Shown: positions 24,088 through 35,808 of the stretch, one piece after another
Position numbering within the stretch: the stretch's first letter is position 1
Layout: every line of letters begins with the position of its first letter
Source of the DNA: Rhytidiadelphus loreus
Lineage: Eukaryota; Streptophyta; Bryopsida; Hypnales; Hylocomiaceae
DNA: 64,000 bases
Direction of reading: 5' to 3'
Assembly (NCBI GenBank): GCA_947034895.1
Contig: OX344765.1
Location: 4,345,001 to 4,409,000 of the forward strand
The notes under the pieces: model-generated
Databases searched by the model: none
Told to the model about the DNA's origin: nothing
The model's input: only the letters and a program-made list of their open reading frames with translations
Translations under genes and position numbers: made by a program

Positions 24088-26565
24088 GGCGCAATGAACG
24101 CGATGAAACCGAATTCCCTCCCAAGTCCCGATTACAATCAACCGATTACAACAAACTGCACGCAAACTTCAGTTATAGAAACAGCAAAACTGATAAGCTT
24201 ATGGACACGAAGAGAATACACGAGCTTCGAGTTCCAGAGCAAGCTGTGGCCATGGAAGGGAGGGACCAAACTTGGGAACGAAGGCAAAGGGTCCCAAACC
24301 CTAACCTTGATGCAATCGGGATATGATTTATGAATCATTTTTTGCAAGTTTTGTTTGCAAGTCGTTATTAAATTATTCTTTTAATTTGCTGTAAATAATC
24401 AATTGTCAAATTTTTGGAAGTTTGGATTATCACTATAACTTTTACTTCTTTAAAAACATCTAAAAAATACCTTATTGAATGGTTCGTTCAATTTTATTTA
24501 TTTATTTGGTTATCAATAGATAAATCCATGCAAAATTCAACACTTTCCGTTCCATCTCCCCCTTACATTCCAATTTTTTAAAACAATCATGCATGGAATT
24601 TGTACTTGAGAATTTTTCTCCTGTAATTTTATTTTACTTTGCTTCCATATATGGTCCTATGCATAAGACTTAGTATCCATAAATTATCTAGTTTAAATTT
24701 GGGATACCTTCTTATATGGAAGTCTTGCAATGTGCTGCTTTGAAGGCGGTATTAGTCCATAGGACATGGAATAAGCTTGTATTAAAAAACATAATTTTAA
24801 TACTTTAGTTTCACATATTATTGTCAAATCCAACAATATTGAAGAAACCATTTGAACTATTGGTGATTTTAGGCAACTACATAATCTGAATTTTTGCATG
24901 GAATTTTAAACTTAGCCATTCATTGCTATACTTTTATTTTAAATTTTTGTTTCATGTGATTCTAATAAGTATTACAAACTTAATAAGTTTTTGTTTTTTT
25001 TAATCTTAAAAGGCTTTTAATCATTCAAATTTGGTTAACCAAATTTTGGAATAAGAAACAAATACAAATAAGTTTGGCATACAGATAAAAACATTATTTT
25101 TTCATCCACACAAATGTTTGTAAATTCTTGTGCTACTTTCCTAACATTTGTACGGTATAGATTTGATCTTTTGCAAACAATCTGTATTTCAAATAGAAAT
25201 AATATAGAAGACCTAAATTGATGTCCACACTATCAATAATTGAGATAGTACCATAAGTGAAGGGTAAAGTTGACACATCTTTGCTAAAAAAATATTTTTT
25301 CTTCTACTTTAGAAAACGAGGTTTGACAGATGCTAACAATAGATTTTTTTCTCGTTTTTTCATATAATATTTTTATTTATTGAAAAAAATAGTTTTCCAA
25401 AAATTTTGACATCTATTTTTAGAATTATTTTCCTCCCAGACTCCCTATAACTCCGGTGATTTCTCTATGATCTCCTAATTCATGATAATGATGAAGATGC
25501 TATTCCTGCATGAAGTTCACGCTCAAACATTGGAGCTATTGGGAATGTTTTGTGAGGGATGCAGTGTGTTTCAGTTGTTCGACCACTCTGGAGATTTAGG
25601 GTTTAGGGTTCAGATTATTGCGCCACTTCCTATTCGAACTTCACTGGGACAGACAGATTCTGAGCTTTTTCTCTACCGGTGTAACTCGTCTGCGACTGGA
25701 TCAAGCAATTTGGGTCCCAAGAGGATGTTTTGATTACACGATACGATATAAGATTAGGGTTTACGAATTGATCGACGAAGTGCCAAGTGTTTGCTGTCAG
25801 TGCGACTCATTGAGATCAGTGGTGTTTTTGTAAGTGATTACACCGTGTGCTCCAATCTCGATTTTGCTATGCAATTTCCCCTGTCCTTTTTGCTTGCTCC
25901 TTCTATGCTCGGCGTACTTGCCGACCTTTGATTTTGCTGGGTGGAAGCAATGTCGCATTGTTAGGGATTGTTGCGGTTGGGGAGGCGCAGTTCCGATTTT
26001 GGAGAATCTGTGAGGAGAGATTGATCTTGAATTACAAGGTGAGGTTTTTGACAGCTTTGTGATTTATTGCAAATTTTCCTAGTCAATAACAAACTGGATG
26101 CAACTTCTGTGTCGGGCCTTCAGAATATTTTAATATAGCGTGCTTGAAAGGGGAGTTTTGTTTTGGTCGTTTGATGTTCCAATCCGAAGTTCAAACCCTG
26201 ACTTTTCTTGTGTCTATTTCACTTGATTTTTCGATGCGTTTCAAACGACGGTACTCTTGAGTATTGATTCCAGTAGTTACGTCTCTGAAAAGCCGGTCTG
26301 CGGAGTGGAGTGGAGTGGAGTGGAGAGTCTCTAATTCTTCGAGGCAGGAATGGACTTACTACTGGGGGGCATTCTGACTTTGGGAGTGAAGAACAGTCGT
26401 TGGCTTTTGTTTTGTCTCATTGTAACGGAGAGCTATAAATGTGGAATTGTGTGGTCTGTATTGGAAGGCTTTTGGTCCAACTTCGGATTGATCTGCTTTG
26501 CGGGGTTTACTCTCAAGTGACAACAATGTCCATGCAATAGCTGCAACTCAATCCATGCACCAGCA
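24088..26565. other. divergent intergenic region between PBB and ARP5
   Basis: The two housekeeping genes are transcribed away from each other. 24,350-25,440 is strongly AT-rich with no gene. From about 25,450 composition rises, suggesting the ARP5 5' leader (possibly with a leader intron) occupies 25,450-26,565. Short ORFs there (25,482-25,733, 25,847-26,062) resemble nothing known. A GGAGT microsatellite lies at about 26,298-26,323. Confidence 0.45.
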
Positions 26566-29500
26566 ATGCCGTCTCAGGAGGTGGTGCGACCTGGCCGCCA
26601 GACGGATTATTCCTCCATTCCCCTGCGATGTCCGATTGTTATTGACAATGGAGCTTATCATTGTCGCGTTGGGTACGTAAAACGCTCTACATCTTTGTCT
26701 TTGTTACTTTCGTTTGAAATTTAATTAGGGTTTTTGATTTCTTAGCTGCTGTGGTTTTGGGTTCCCTGGGCATTCGTAACTGATCGCAGTAAAGTTGCGT
26801 GTTGTAGGTCAATCAACCTAAATGAATTTTAATCCTGCCTATTGTCTATGTGCTCCGAATAGCATTGGCTCATGAGAACCATATTGAATTGAATTGTTGG
26901 AATATAGCTGGGGCGGAGAAGACAATCCTCGAATAGCATTTCGGAACATCCTCAACAGACCCCGACAGCGAGCATCTGGTACGATTTTGTGTTAAGATGG
27001 TTTTTATTGTCCATGGTCGGATCTCAGGGTTTAAGAGGATAATGCATGTGGCTTAGAATTTGTATGTACAAGGCACCCCCTCTCCCCAGGGCAGGATCGT
27101 GCGGATGGACTTGCGGAAGTGTACTTAAGGAATTATTGCTGGCAGGTGAATTAGTGAGTCTTGTCGGAGAATTTGATTCAAACCTCGTCAAGCTGTTCGA
27201 CTTCACACGATCATCTATTCGCAGTCCATTTGATGGAAATGTTGTGTACCAATTCGAGACCATGGAGAGTGTAAGTTTCGTTGATGCTCTTTATTTCATC
27301 TTTCAGTTTGTGAGATAGAAATTATCTTCGAAGTATTTTCACACAGCTTTGTGCTGCACAGACTTTTTTGCAAGGATTATTTTAAGAATGTTGTGTGAGC
27401 ACAGGCTGGAAAACTGAAGAGGATGATATGTTTTGTTATGGCAGATTCTGGATTATGCTTTCGACCGAATGGGCGTTGATGCAGCCGTGGTAATTGTCAA
27501 AACCTATACTTTCCTTTCTATTGATTAGGTCTACTTATTTGTATGTTGTAGAATTGATGAGGCATTGATGAGGCATTGAAATTGGCTGATACGTCAGATT
27601 GAGCATCCAATACTGATAACCGAGGGCGCTTGTAACCCTCTATCCTCTCGATACCGCATGGCTGAACTTCTTTTTGAAACCTACGGTGTTCCCTCACTTG
27701 GTAAGTTGCTTCTACTAGACTTGATGCAGTTTGTCTTGTTTCCATTTCCTTGCAAATCTCAAATATATACATATGTATATGATTTTTTTCCCTCCTCTTT
27801 TAATGCTGATATACCAATCACTGTGAAATCGATATGGATACTGCCGATTTCTCGTAATTGCCACTTCTTCTTTCCATGCTTGCTTGTTCGGAGCTTGCTT
27901 TCATGTATTTCCTCGGGAGTTTTCTGAATTTACATGACGGTGTTTGTTAAATGTTTATCAGCCTTTGGCATAGACGGAGTATTTGGATATGCCCATAACC
28001 AGAAGTTGGGTGTATGCGAAAGGGATGGGTTACTCGTCAACATAGGTCACCAAACAACTCATGTCATCCCGGTATGGTCTATCTTTATTGTGGCGAGGAA
28101 CCAGAACTCTGCAATTATAGTCTGGCTTAATTGCTTTTCTTTTGTTTTTCCTCCCTTCCAGAGGGCAACGGACATTTGTTTAGATGTGATGTGTGTTTCA
28201 ACTAATTATATTCTGATATCTGTTGGTATGGATTAGATGGTGGCAGGGGAACCGGTTTTGGAGGCTGCCTGCAGAACCTCAGTTGGGGGGTTTCAGGTGA
28301 CGAGCTACTTGAAGCGTTTGCTGTCTTTGCAGTACCCTTATCATGTGTAAGCAAATGGGAGCATCATCCCTTTTTTTGACGGTTTTCTTCGGATTCAATT
28401 TTTTTTAATGTATAAATAAAAGGCATATGTGAGCACCTTTCTTAAAATTAGTTGCTTGCTTCCCATGCTAGGTTTTAATGGTCTTTACTAGCTGCAAAGC
28501 GTGCATTTAGGGTCTTTCCAGGCTCTGAGAGAGCCTTCATATAAATACTCAATCAGAGCATTTGTTGAATCTTCTTTGTTGTGGTATACAGGAACAGCAT
28601 AACTTGGGAGAAGGCGGAAGGGCTAAAGCAAGAGCACTGCTACGTTGCTGAAGACTATAATAAAGAGCTGAGTATTTTTGAGGTGCGGATTCCATGGAGT
28701 TGATTGATAAAAAATTTAGATGCTTGCTGAGAGGTTTTAATGCTTGGGCTTATAAGTAACGGTTGTTTATTAATTGTGGGTGGGACTCTGAGCTTTAGTA
28801 TTAGGGGCGGCTTTATCATGGAAAGCCCCTAATTTCAATTTTTCGCTTTTTCCAAACCTTTCCAATTAGTTTGGTACAGCAAGGGTTCACACCTGCTTTC
28901 TTTGGGAGAAGCATTCATAAAATTTAATGGCGTCTATTTTTCTAAATGCAGAAGGGCGGTTCAGATGCTGAAGCCAAGACGAGATGGTGGCAACTACCAT
29001 GGACACCACCAGTAATAAAAGAACAGTCTGAGGAGGAGCTGGCAAGGAAGGCAGCTATCAAGGAGAAGCAGGGTCAGCGATTACGTGATATGGCCAACGC
29101 TAAACGTGAATCAAAAATCGCTGATTTGGAGGCTAATGTCCAAGGACTAGAGTACTTGCTGCAGGTTGGTAGAAGCACGAAGTATCTTAAGTAGTTCAGA
29201 TACTACAACAATGAATCGAAAATTTGATGTGTTCCTCTTTGTCTGGTCACAATGGTTGCATTTCGTCACTAGATGTGAAGCGCCGGGACCTCCGGACTGT
29301 CCGAGAGCCTAGAAATGTAGGAGAGAATTTGTGACTAGATTGTCTAATTTTAAGCATTATGTTTCTTGACAGTCATTCACACGTAATGTAATGTTTCTAC
29401 ATTCTTCATTTTTCCAGGAGCTAGACGATGCAGCAGATGAAAAGCAAGAAGCCTCTATTCTTTTACCATCAGGCTATAATTCCAGACCTGAGGTGCAGGC

Positions 29501-31719
29501 CGCGCTTACAAAAGTCTCAGCCTCACTCCGGAAGGCGAAGGGCCAACCTGCTGACACTAAACCAGTAGAAGAAGACATGATCCCGGATTCTGAAAGATAT
29601 CCCTTGCTTGAAATCCCGAACAGTCAGCTTACAACCGAACAGGTAAAGTATTATTCTCGATGTAAAACATGTATCTGATTCAGGATGAGTATGCAAACCT
29701 TTGTTTTGCGTTTCAGTTCTCCTCTTATAACCGGAAAGCAGGGTATATTAATTTTCAGGATGTTAAGAAATGAAATTGTTTAACGCCTTCAGTTTCATTG
29801 AGCAATGTACTTATCATAGGATATCAAATCGGATGGTTTCCGTGTTTCTAACGTGGTGAAATGTTTGGATATGAGTAGATCAAGGAGAAAAAGAAACAGA
29901 AGTTCTTGAAGATAACCACAGAGGGCCGTATACGTGCCAAACAAAAAAGACATGAACTGAGCTTACAGCGTGAACGTGAACAACAGTTGGAAGAGGACCG
30001 TCGCCTGTACGTGTCTGAACTCTTTGTACTCATTATCTCCTATTAGTCAACTTCTTTTTGCCGAAGTGGTACTAACTTATCCAGAATATATATTTTCAAC
30101 AAATTTCTTGATGGAGAGTAGTTTGAAAGGCACTTGAGCTTTTTAGATCCAGTGAAGTCCCTTTCTAACGGACATCCTTGTATGAATCGGCCCTCAACAG
30201 AGCAAATCCAGAGCTGTATTTAGAGGAGTTGCGTGCCCGACAGGCTGAGCAGGCTGCCAAGGTAGAACAACGCAAGCGGCAAAAGACAGGTTCTTATCAT
30301 TATCACTGTTCTTTATTCTAGCTTCGGTCTTTGTCTCGCGAAGGTCTAATTCTCCCTGGGAATTTCCTGGTTCACTCCGAAAGACTCTGTATGAAATTAC
30401 TGTGGTCATATCTTCATGGGGTCAAAGGTCATCGAATAAATCTACTATGATTTACACAGGTGCTGGGTCAGGAGGTACCAATGCGCCGCCTTTAACCTCT
30501 GGAGCTGGTGGCCGTGGAGAGAGGTTGAATCCTGTCCAAAAAGAACGTATGAAATTGCTGACGTCAGCTGCATTTGATAGAGGGAAAGAGGAAGATACTT
30601 TTGGTATGGATGACGAAGATTGGCAACTGTACAAGCGCATGAGCAAAGATGCCGATGATGTTGACGAAGATGATGATCAAGAAGCTGAGCTTGCCTGGCT
30701 CACCAATCGACTGAAGGTATATTTCCTAGTGCTAACCCATGCTTGACGTTAGTGCTAATTGCAAAGGTTGAGTATACAATTTGTGTCACTTTAAGCATTC
30801 TCGCATTTGTAGCAGTGAATTTTGGGAGGTCACTATTTAGCTGTGGAGAGATCACTCTGAGTACAAGAGACAAATCTGTTGAGATCAAATTTTTATCACT
30901 ACGAATGAGTTTCTTATGCAATTTCAAACTGGGGGGTTGTACGCTACGACAAGTGCCCAGTTCCATTCAAAGATAAGCGCCAATAGACATTTAGCCAAGT
31001 CATGCTTACACCACTTGCTAACAGGGGTCTGCATGGAACCCGGGCCACATAGTGGTTTTAGCACCCTCTACCTTATTGCTTGGTTACCAGAAATTCTATT
31101 CATTCTGAGACTGCAATTTCTTTTAGCTTTCGTAATGAATGTTGGTCCATTTGGCCTCTGAGACCAGAAATAAACTCCGCTTGGTTTGATGTCTATTCAG
31201 GAACTGGACCCTTCGTTCGTACCAGTATCTGTTTCCGACCTGGGTGGGCAAGCTTCAACTCTGGATTTGCTGCAACAGCGACCTCGTACTATGGAAGATT
31301 TCCGGATTTCATTAGGGGTGGAGAGGTATCGATGTCCAGAGATCATAATGCAACCAGCTATGGTGGGAGTTGATCGGGTAGGTCTAAACGAAGCTGTTGC
31401 CGTGGCGATCAGGCGCTTGCCACCACAGTACCGAGACCAAGTCATGAACGGGTCCATCCTTCTCACAGGAGGCAGCTCACTCTTTGAAGGACTGGACCTA
31501 CGAATGCTGGCTGAAGTCCAAAAAACTCGTCCCCTGGGCTCTAATATTAAAGTAGTTAGAGGACGTAATCCTTTACTGGATGCATGGCTTGGTGCATCTA
31601 CTTTTGCCTCGGAGTCATTTGAGAAATACTCTTTCACTAAAGCTGATTATGAGGAGAGAGGTCCTGAATGGTTGAGGTACTACAATGTGAAGTACTCGGC
31701 AGGAAACATTATTAGATAG
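26566..31719 (+). CDS. ARP5: actin-related protein 5
   Basis: ARP5 is a nuclear subunit of the INO80 chromatin-remodelling complex. Fourteen exons encode 730 aa, close to the plant family size: 26,566-26,672, 26,908-26,978, 27,146-27,270, 27,445-27,489, 27,598-27,700, 27,962-28,071, 28,237-28,346, 28,592-28,682, 28,952-29,164, 29,418-29,642, 29,879-30,006, 30,201-30,289, 30,460-30,716 and 31,201-31,719. The actin fold is split. Residues 1-254 carry phosphate loop 1 (IVIDNGAYHCRVGW) and loop 2 (LLVNIGHQTTHVIP). Residues 559-730 carry LTGGSSLFEGL. Between them a charged, coiled-coil-rich insertion (about 255-558; exons 9-13, for example RLRDMANAKRESK and KQKRHELSLQREREQQLEEDRR) is the diagnostic ARP5 insertion. 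An upstream out-of-frame ATG lies 12 bp before the start. Intron 13 contains a MITE. All junctions keep phase with GT-AG borders. Confidence 0.95.
30763..31075. mobile_element. AGGTAG-ended MITE in ARP5 intron 13
   Basis: The right end GCACCCTCTACC-TTA is clear. The left end (AAGGTTGAGTATACA) is more decayed. The interior follows the kinase-intron element at 17,196-17,574: TTTAAGCATT, GAGATCACT, GAGATCAAA, TTTCTTATGCAA, TAACAGGGGTC and GGTTTTAGCACCC. About 313 bp, non-coding. Confidence 0.6.
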
Positions 31720-32427
31720 AGGATTGACATTCATTTAGGAACTGTGCACTTTAGATCCTGGATAGTCGCCGACCTCTTATCATTCTTCAAGAAACTTATG
31801 AGAGTTTTTTCTTTTCTTTGGAGGAAGAACGAATTTTATTGCAAAAGGAAGTTTTTATTAGTTCTGAGTCTCTTCCGAGCAGCTGCCAACCTGTGTGAAG
31901 GTGAGGTTTGCATGGGAGTCGAAGGTCTTTACCCAAAATGACCAAGAAATCAGATACGATACGAAGCTGCTTCAATACGTGTTTGATGTTTGGTGTGTCC
32001 CCAACATTAATCGTACCTCAGCATTTATTGCAAGGGTGGGCGTCTTGGAGCACCAGCCAGGGCACGAGCGAGAGAACCGTGAATGGACGAGGGCACCCTG
32101 GTTCTAGAGGCCCGAGTGGACACCGGTGTGTCAGGTATGTTTGCGCCCACTCCGAGCTTAATCCTCCGCACTTTTTGCATGTGCTGAAGGACAGGTTGTA
32201 ATTTTCAAAATAGCCGGCGAGGTGATTAAATTATTCAAATTTACCAGTGTTGGATTTCGGTTCCTGCTGTCCGGTTGCTGTGCAATGTGCTTGCCCAGGG
32301 TGCTTATGCTTGTCCACGATGCTTGTGCGTAAACAATTTGGATTATGAGCACTGGTCGCCTTAATGAACTTCGTATAATTCTAAGAACGTGCATGTGAGG
32401 TTATAGAGCTCTACTAGACACCAGACT
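31720..32427. other. ARP5 downstream region
   Basis: The 3' UTR and intergenic DNA probably lie here; GC is intermediate to about 32,200. Overlapping ORFs at 31,744-32,201 share no known domain. Confidence 0.4.
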
Positions 32428-32669
32428 TGTGTAAAGGCCGGGGTGAACTGACCCCCTCGCTCGTCCCCGATTTCCCCCCTGGGGAAAACGCAGAATTTTT
32501 TTATTCTCCACGCATAATAAAATTTGCAACTTCTGAATTCATATTTGCAATCAGAGGCCCCAAACTAGCTAGGGGGTAGGAGAGGTGTAGAAGATAAATC
32601 AATCAAGCACAAAATAGGGGGGGGGGACTTTCCTTTCACTTGCACCCCTGGAATACCGGCCTGTGTAAA
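32428..32669. mobile_element. hAT-type MITE with perfect 8-bp target duplication
   Basis: TGTGTAAA occurs at 32,428-32,435 and again at 32,662-32,669 as a direct duplication. Between them a 226-bp element starts GGCCGGGGTG and ends ATACCGGCC, giving short inverted termini GGCCGG. An 8-bp duplication with short inverted termini is typical of hAT elements. The element contains a ten-G run near 32,618-32,627 and no ORF. Confidence 0.7.
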
Positions 32670-32689
32670 CCTGTGCATAAACTTGGATT

Positions 32690-32960
32690 TTGTAGATCAC
32701 ATCATTTGAAGAAGGTGAGTCCAAGCTAAAGAGATCGATGAACTCTTGAACCACAAGAACATCCTCTACGTAAACCATATCAAGATCTTGCAGTCGCACA
32801 CTTGCTCTTACATAGTAGATCAAATCATGACCCAACATGTCTTGGTGTCACTTGCCAGATCTGATGTGGTCTGCTTTTACAGAAGCACAACTCCATTCAT
32901 TCCTCTATCAACAATAGGTGAAGCTTCATTGTTCCGCACAAGTTGTGAGTCCTGAAAAAC
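32690..32960 (-). pseudogene. fragment of a Ty3/gypsy-like polyprotein (protease-RT junction)
   Basis: The minus strand reads LIYYVRASVRLQDLDMVYVEDVLVVQEFIDLF in one open stretch (about 32,725-32,835). This resembles the linker just before reverse transcriptase in plant gypsy elements, where an acidic pair, VVREF and DVFP occur. Only this fragment is legible; nothing reverse-transcriptase-like follows, and the hAT-type MITE lies beside it. The call rests on a short motif and could be chance. Confidence 0.35.
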
Positions 32961-33384
32961 GGAAATTGAGATATGCAACACGGAAAGGAATTGAAGTGAA
33001 TGGTATCGATCAAACTTCACACCTCAAGAGGATCACTAGAAAACCAGCTCTCAAGTTATTTATAAACCTTTGCACAAGAAGTTAGTAATAAAAGCTATCC
33101 AAAAAAATTAAAGGAAAAATCCCCAAACATAAAGTCGATAGAGCTTGTCCAAATTCTCTCATCATAATCCTAATATTAATTGTAAGGGTGGGACTATTCC
33201 AATTGGAAAAAAAAATTACTTACTATAGATGATAAAATTTTGAAAACTTTGATTCATATTTGAAATGAAAGATACCAAACAAGCTACACTAGAAGAAAGC
33301 TTGTTTATAAAGACTAGACCCTAAATCCAAAAATTTGCTCTGGTAGTCTCAATTCACAACCCATCCATTTGGGGGGCTAGACTT

Positions 33385-33642
33385 TTTGTTTTCCCGGGGA
33401 GGACACTCCCCACATTTTAGCAACCCACATGCGGCAGAAAAAATAATACATCGGTAAATTTAAATTTTTTTTCAAAAGAAAAATTATGGATAGATTTTAC
33501 TACTTTAAAAGTTTATGTTTTGAATTATTATAAGAAAAAAAAATTGAAAAACGAAAAAAAAATTCTATAGAATAGCTTTCTATTGGAAGTTTATTTTGGG
33601 ATACCCCAAATGTAGTGGGAGTGTCCTCCCCTAGTTTGTTTT
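33385..33642. mobile_element. second hAT-type MITE with 8-bp target duplication
   Basis: TTTGTTTT is present at 33,385-33,392 and 33,635-33,642. The 242-bp element starts CCCGGGGAGGACACTCCC. The reverse complement of its end reads CTAGGGGAGGACACTCCC, so 16 of 18 terminal bases match. The interior is AT-rich and non-coding. The T-rich duplication is less specific than that at 32,428, but both termini and spacing fit. Confidence 0.65.
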
Positions 33643-35808
33643 GAGTTCTTTATGTTTTCTACATTCACATACTATATGTACCAAAAGTAGGAATCATTGC
33701 CCACATGCATTGTCAACTGTTAATGACTTGATATTTGAGTACGATACGAGTATACCAAAAATAATTATATTAAATGTCACCCATACTAACCACTTACTCA
33801 AGGCTATAATTTTTTTACCATAGATTATTATTTTTACTAAAAGCATAGATATCAATACTATTTAAAGAGGAAGATCTCTCAATAAAATAGTTGGTGAAAA
33901 TATTCATTAGGAGTTAAAATTTATAGCATTTTAAAATCAATTAGTATAGGTGACACTAAATATGGTTTTTAGTGTAGTACAACAACTGACACAATTGGTA
34001 CAACTTGTACAATGAAATTGCCATTAAGAAAATAGTAAACCACATTGTTCTTTTGCCATTCCCAATCCCATACACATATGGATCACTTTTCTAAAAATCC
34101 CAAGATGCATTTTCTAAAGCGTAGGAAGTTTGAACATGTGAAAAATGAGGTAATCCTAGAACTAGCTAGTGTATGAAAATGTAAAATTTACACGTGATGT
34201 GCATGTAGGAATTGTCAAGACTAAGTAAGTGCATTAGAGCCATAATGAAAAATCAAGAATTCCAAAATACGGGGCAAATTTTTACATTTATCCAGCAAAG
34301 GTGAAGTAGAGTGGTGGTTTTTGAGCACCAGCATGAACAACTTCCCACACACAGTCTCACGTGGAGTTCACTTCGGTTATCAGATGCTTGTGATGAATCG
34401 AAACCTCTAATTTACATCACATTCACAGGAGAATCTGGGTCAGTACACAACTACTTCGGATATTCTATCTGTAAAGTTATTCTTTATATCATTCTTATAA
34501 GTATTGAATAGGTTATAAGCTTTTTTAAATTTATTTCAATGTCAAAGCAGGCAACTAAAAATATATTTTAAAATTAATTATTTTTATTTTATTCTATAAA
34601 CTAAACCCTACTCAAAAGCATTTGAACCCATTCTATTCCTACTAATGAGATGAAAGTTATAAAGAGTTTATTTAGAGAGCAATGAAGGTAGAAAAACATG
34701 TAAAGTTATTTTTTTAACTCAATTTTGAAAATTTCAAATAAATAAAAAAAACTAAAAAAATTTAAGCACTAAGCTTGAAGACCTCCAATGGAAATTCCAA
34801 TGGATGAAAAACATCTAACAAATGACAATGTGCACGTAAGAAATTTGTTGAAAGTAGAACTAGTAAGGTGGATTTGCCAATATTTTGCAACTTCTTTTGC
34901 CATTCTTTTGCCAATGTTTGCCAATTAAAATCTTCTAGATGAAAAGCCATTGCATTGAATCCTATTGGATGAAAGTATGGTTTGGAGATGATAAATCTAC
35001 TAATTAAATTTCATCCAAAAATTTAACAATACTACTTGTGTAAATGTTTTGTGCATAGTTTTGTGTGAATTTTTTATATATGATTTTTCAAATGTTTCAA
35101 ATTGGTTTCAAATTTATTACCAGTTATTACCAATTGTTTGTCAATATTTTGTCAATTTATGACCAAATTTTTGTAGTTTTTCACACATATTCTTCTTAAT
35201 AATTTTAGCATAAATTATTGAAATTTATATATATATATAATTTCTTAGTGAACAAGGAATGTGTATGTGGAGATCTAACATTTAACTATCATACAACTAT
35301 CAACAAGGTCAAACAACTCCAAGTCCGTAAATACTACAGTAGTTGAAAGTGCTAGGTAGGTAGCTATAATACTATGACTATGACAAGTAGTGTTGGCGAG
35401 GTTATACTACCTCCAATGGTACCCAACCCTCACCACCATTATAGCATTTTGGAAAACTTTTAATTTTTGATCACATAACTAAAAGCCAAATTGCAAGTGA
35501 AATCAACTTATTTGATTATAATATGCAAAAGTTATAAGAGGTCAAAGTTGAATTGGTAGATTTTCTAATCAAAGCCGTGCCCTATTTTCAATGTTCACAC
35601 CTTGAAGTGAAGAGAGTGCACCAAACATCTCCTTCTTCTCTGCTCTGCTTTTTCTAGGGCTTGCTTTTGGTAGCATGCTCGGATTTGGGTGATGCTACCT
35701 TTTCCCTATCTCCTTTGTTTCCCTTGTGTCTAGTGCCAGTTTCGGGACACACGGCCCTTCCTTTCCTCAAACCTGTTTTTGCATTGACTGCGGTGGAGTG
35801 CACGCGCG
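33643..35808. other. AT-rich intergenic DNA upstream of TOM20
   Basis: No gene recognised. Composition rises near 35,580, marking the probable TOM20 promoter and leader. Near 34,760-34,980 the words TCCAATGGA and ATTGGATGAAAG form a loose inverted arrangement without clean ends. Confidence 0.4.
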
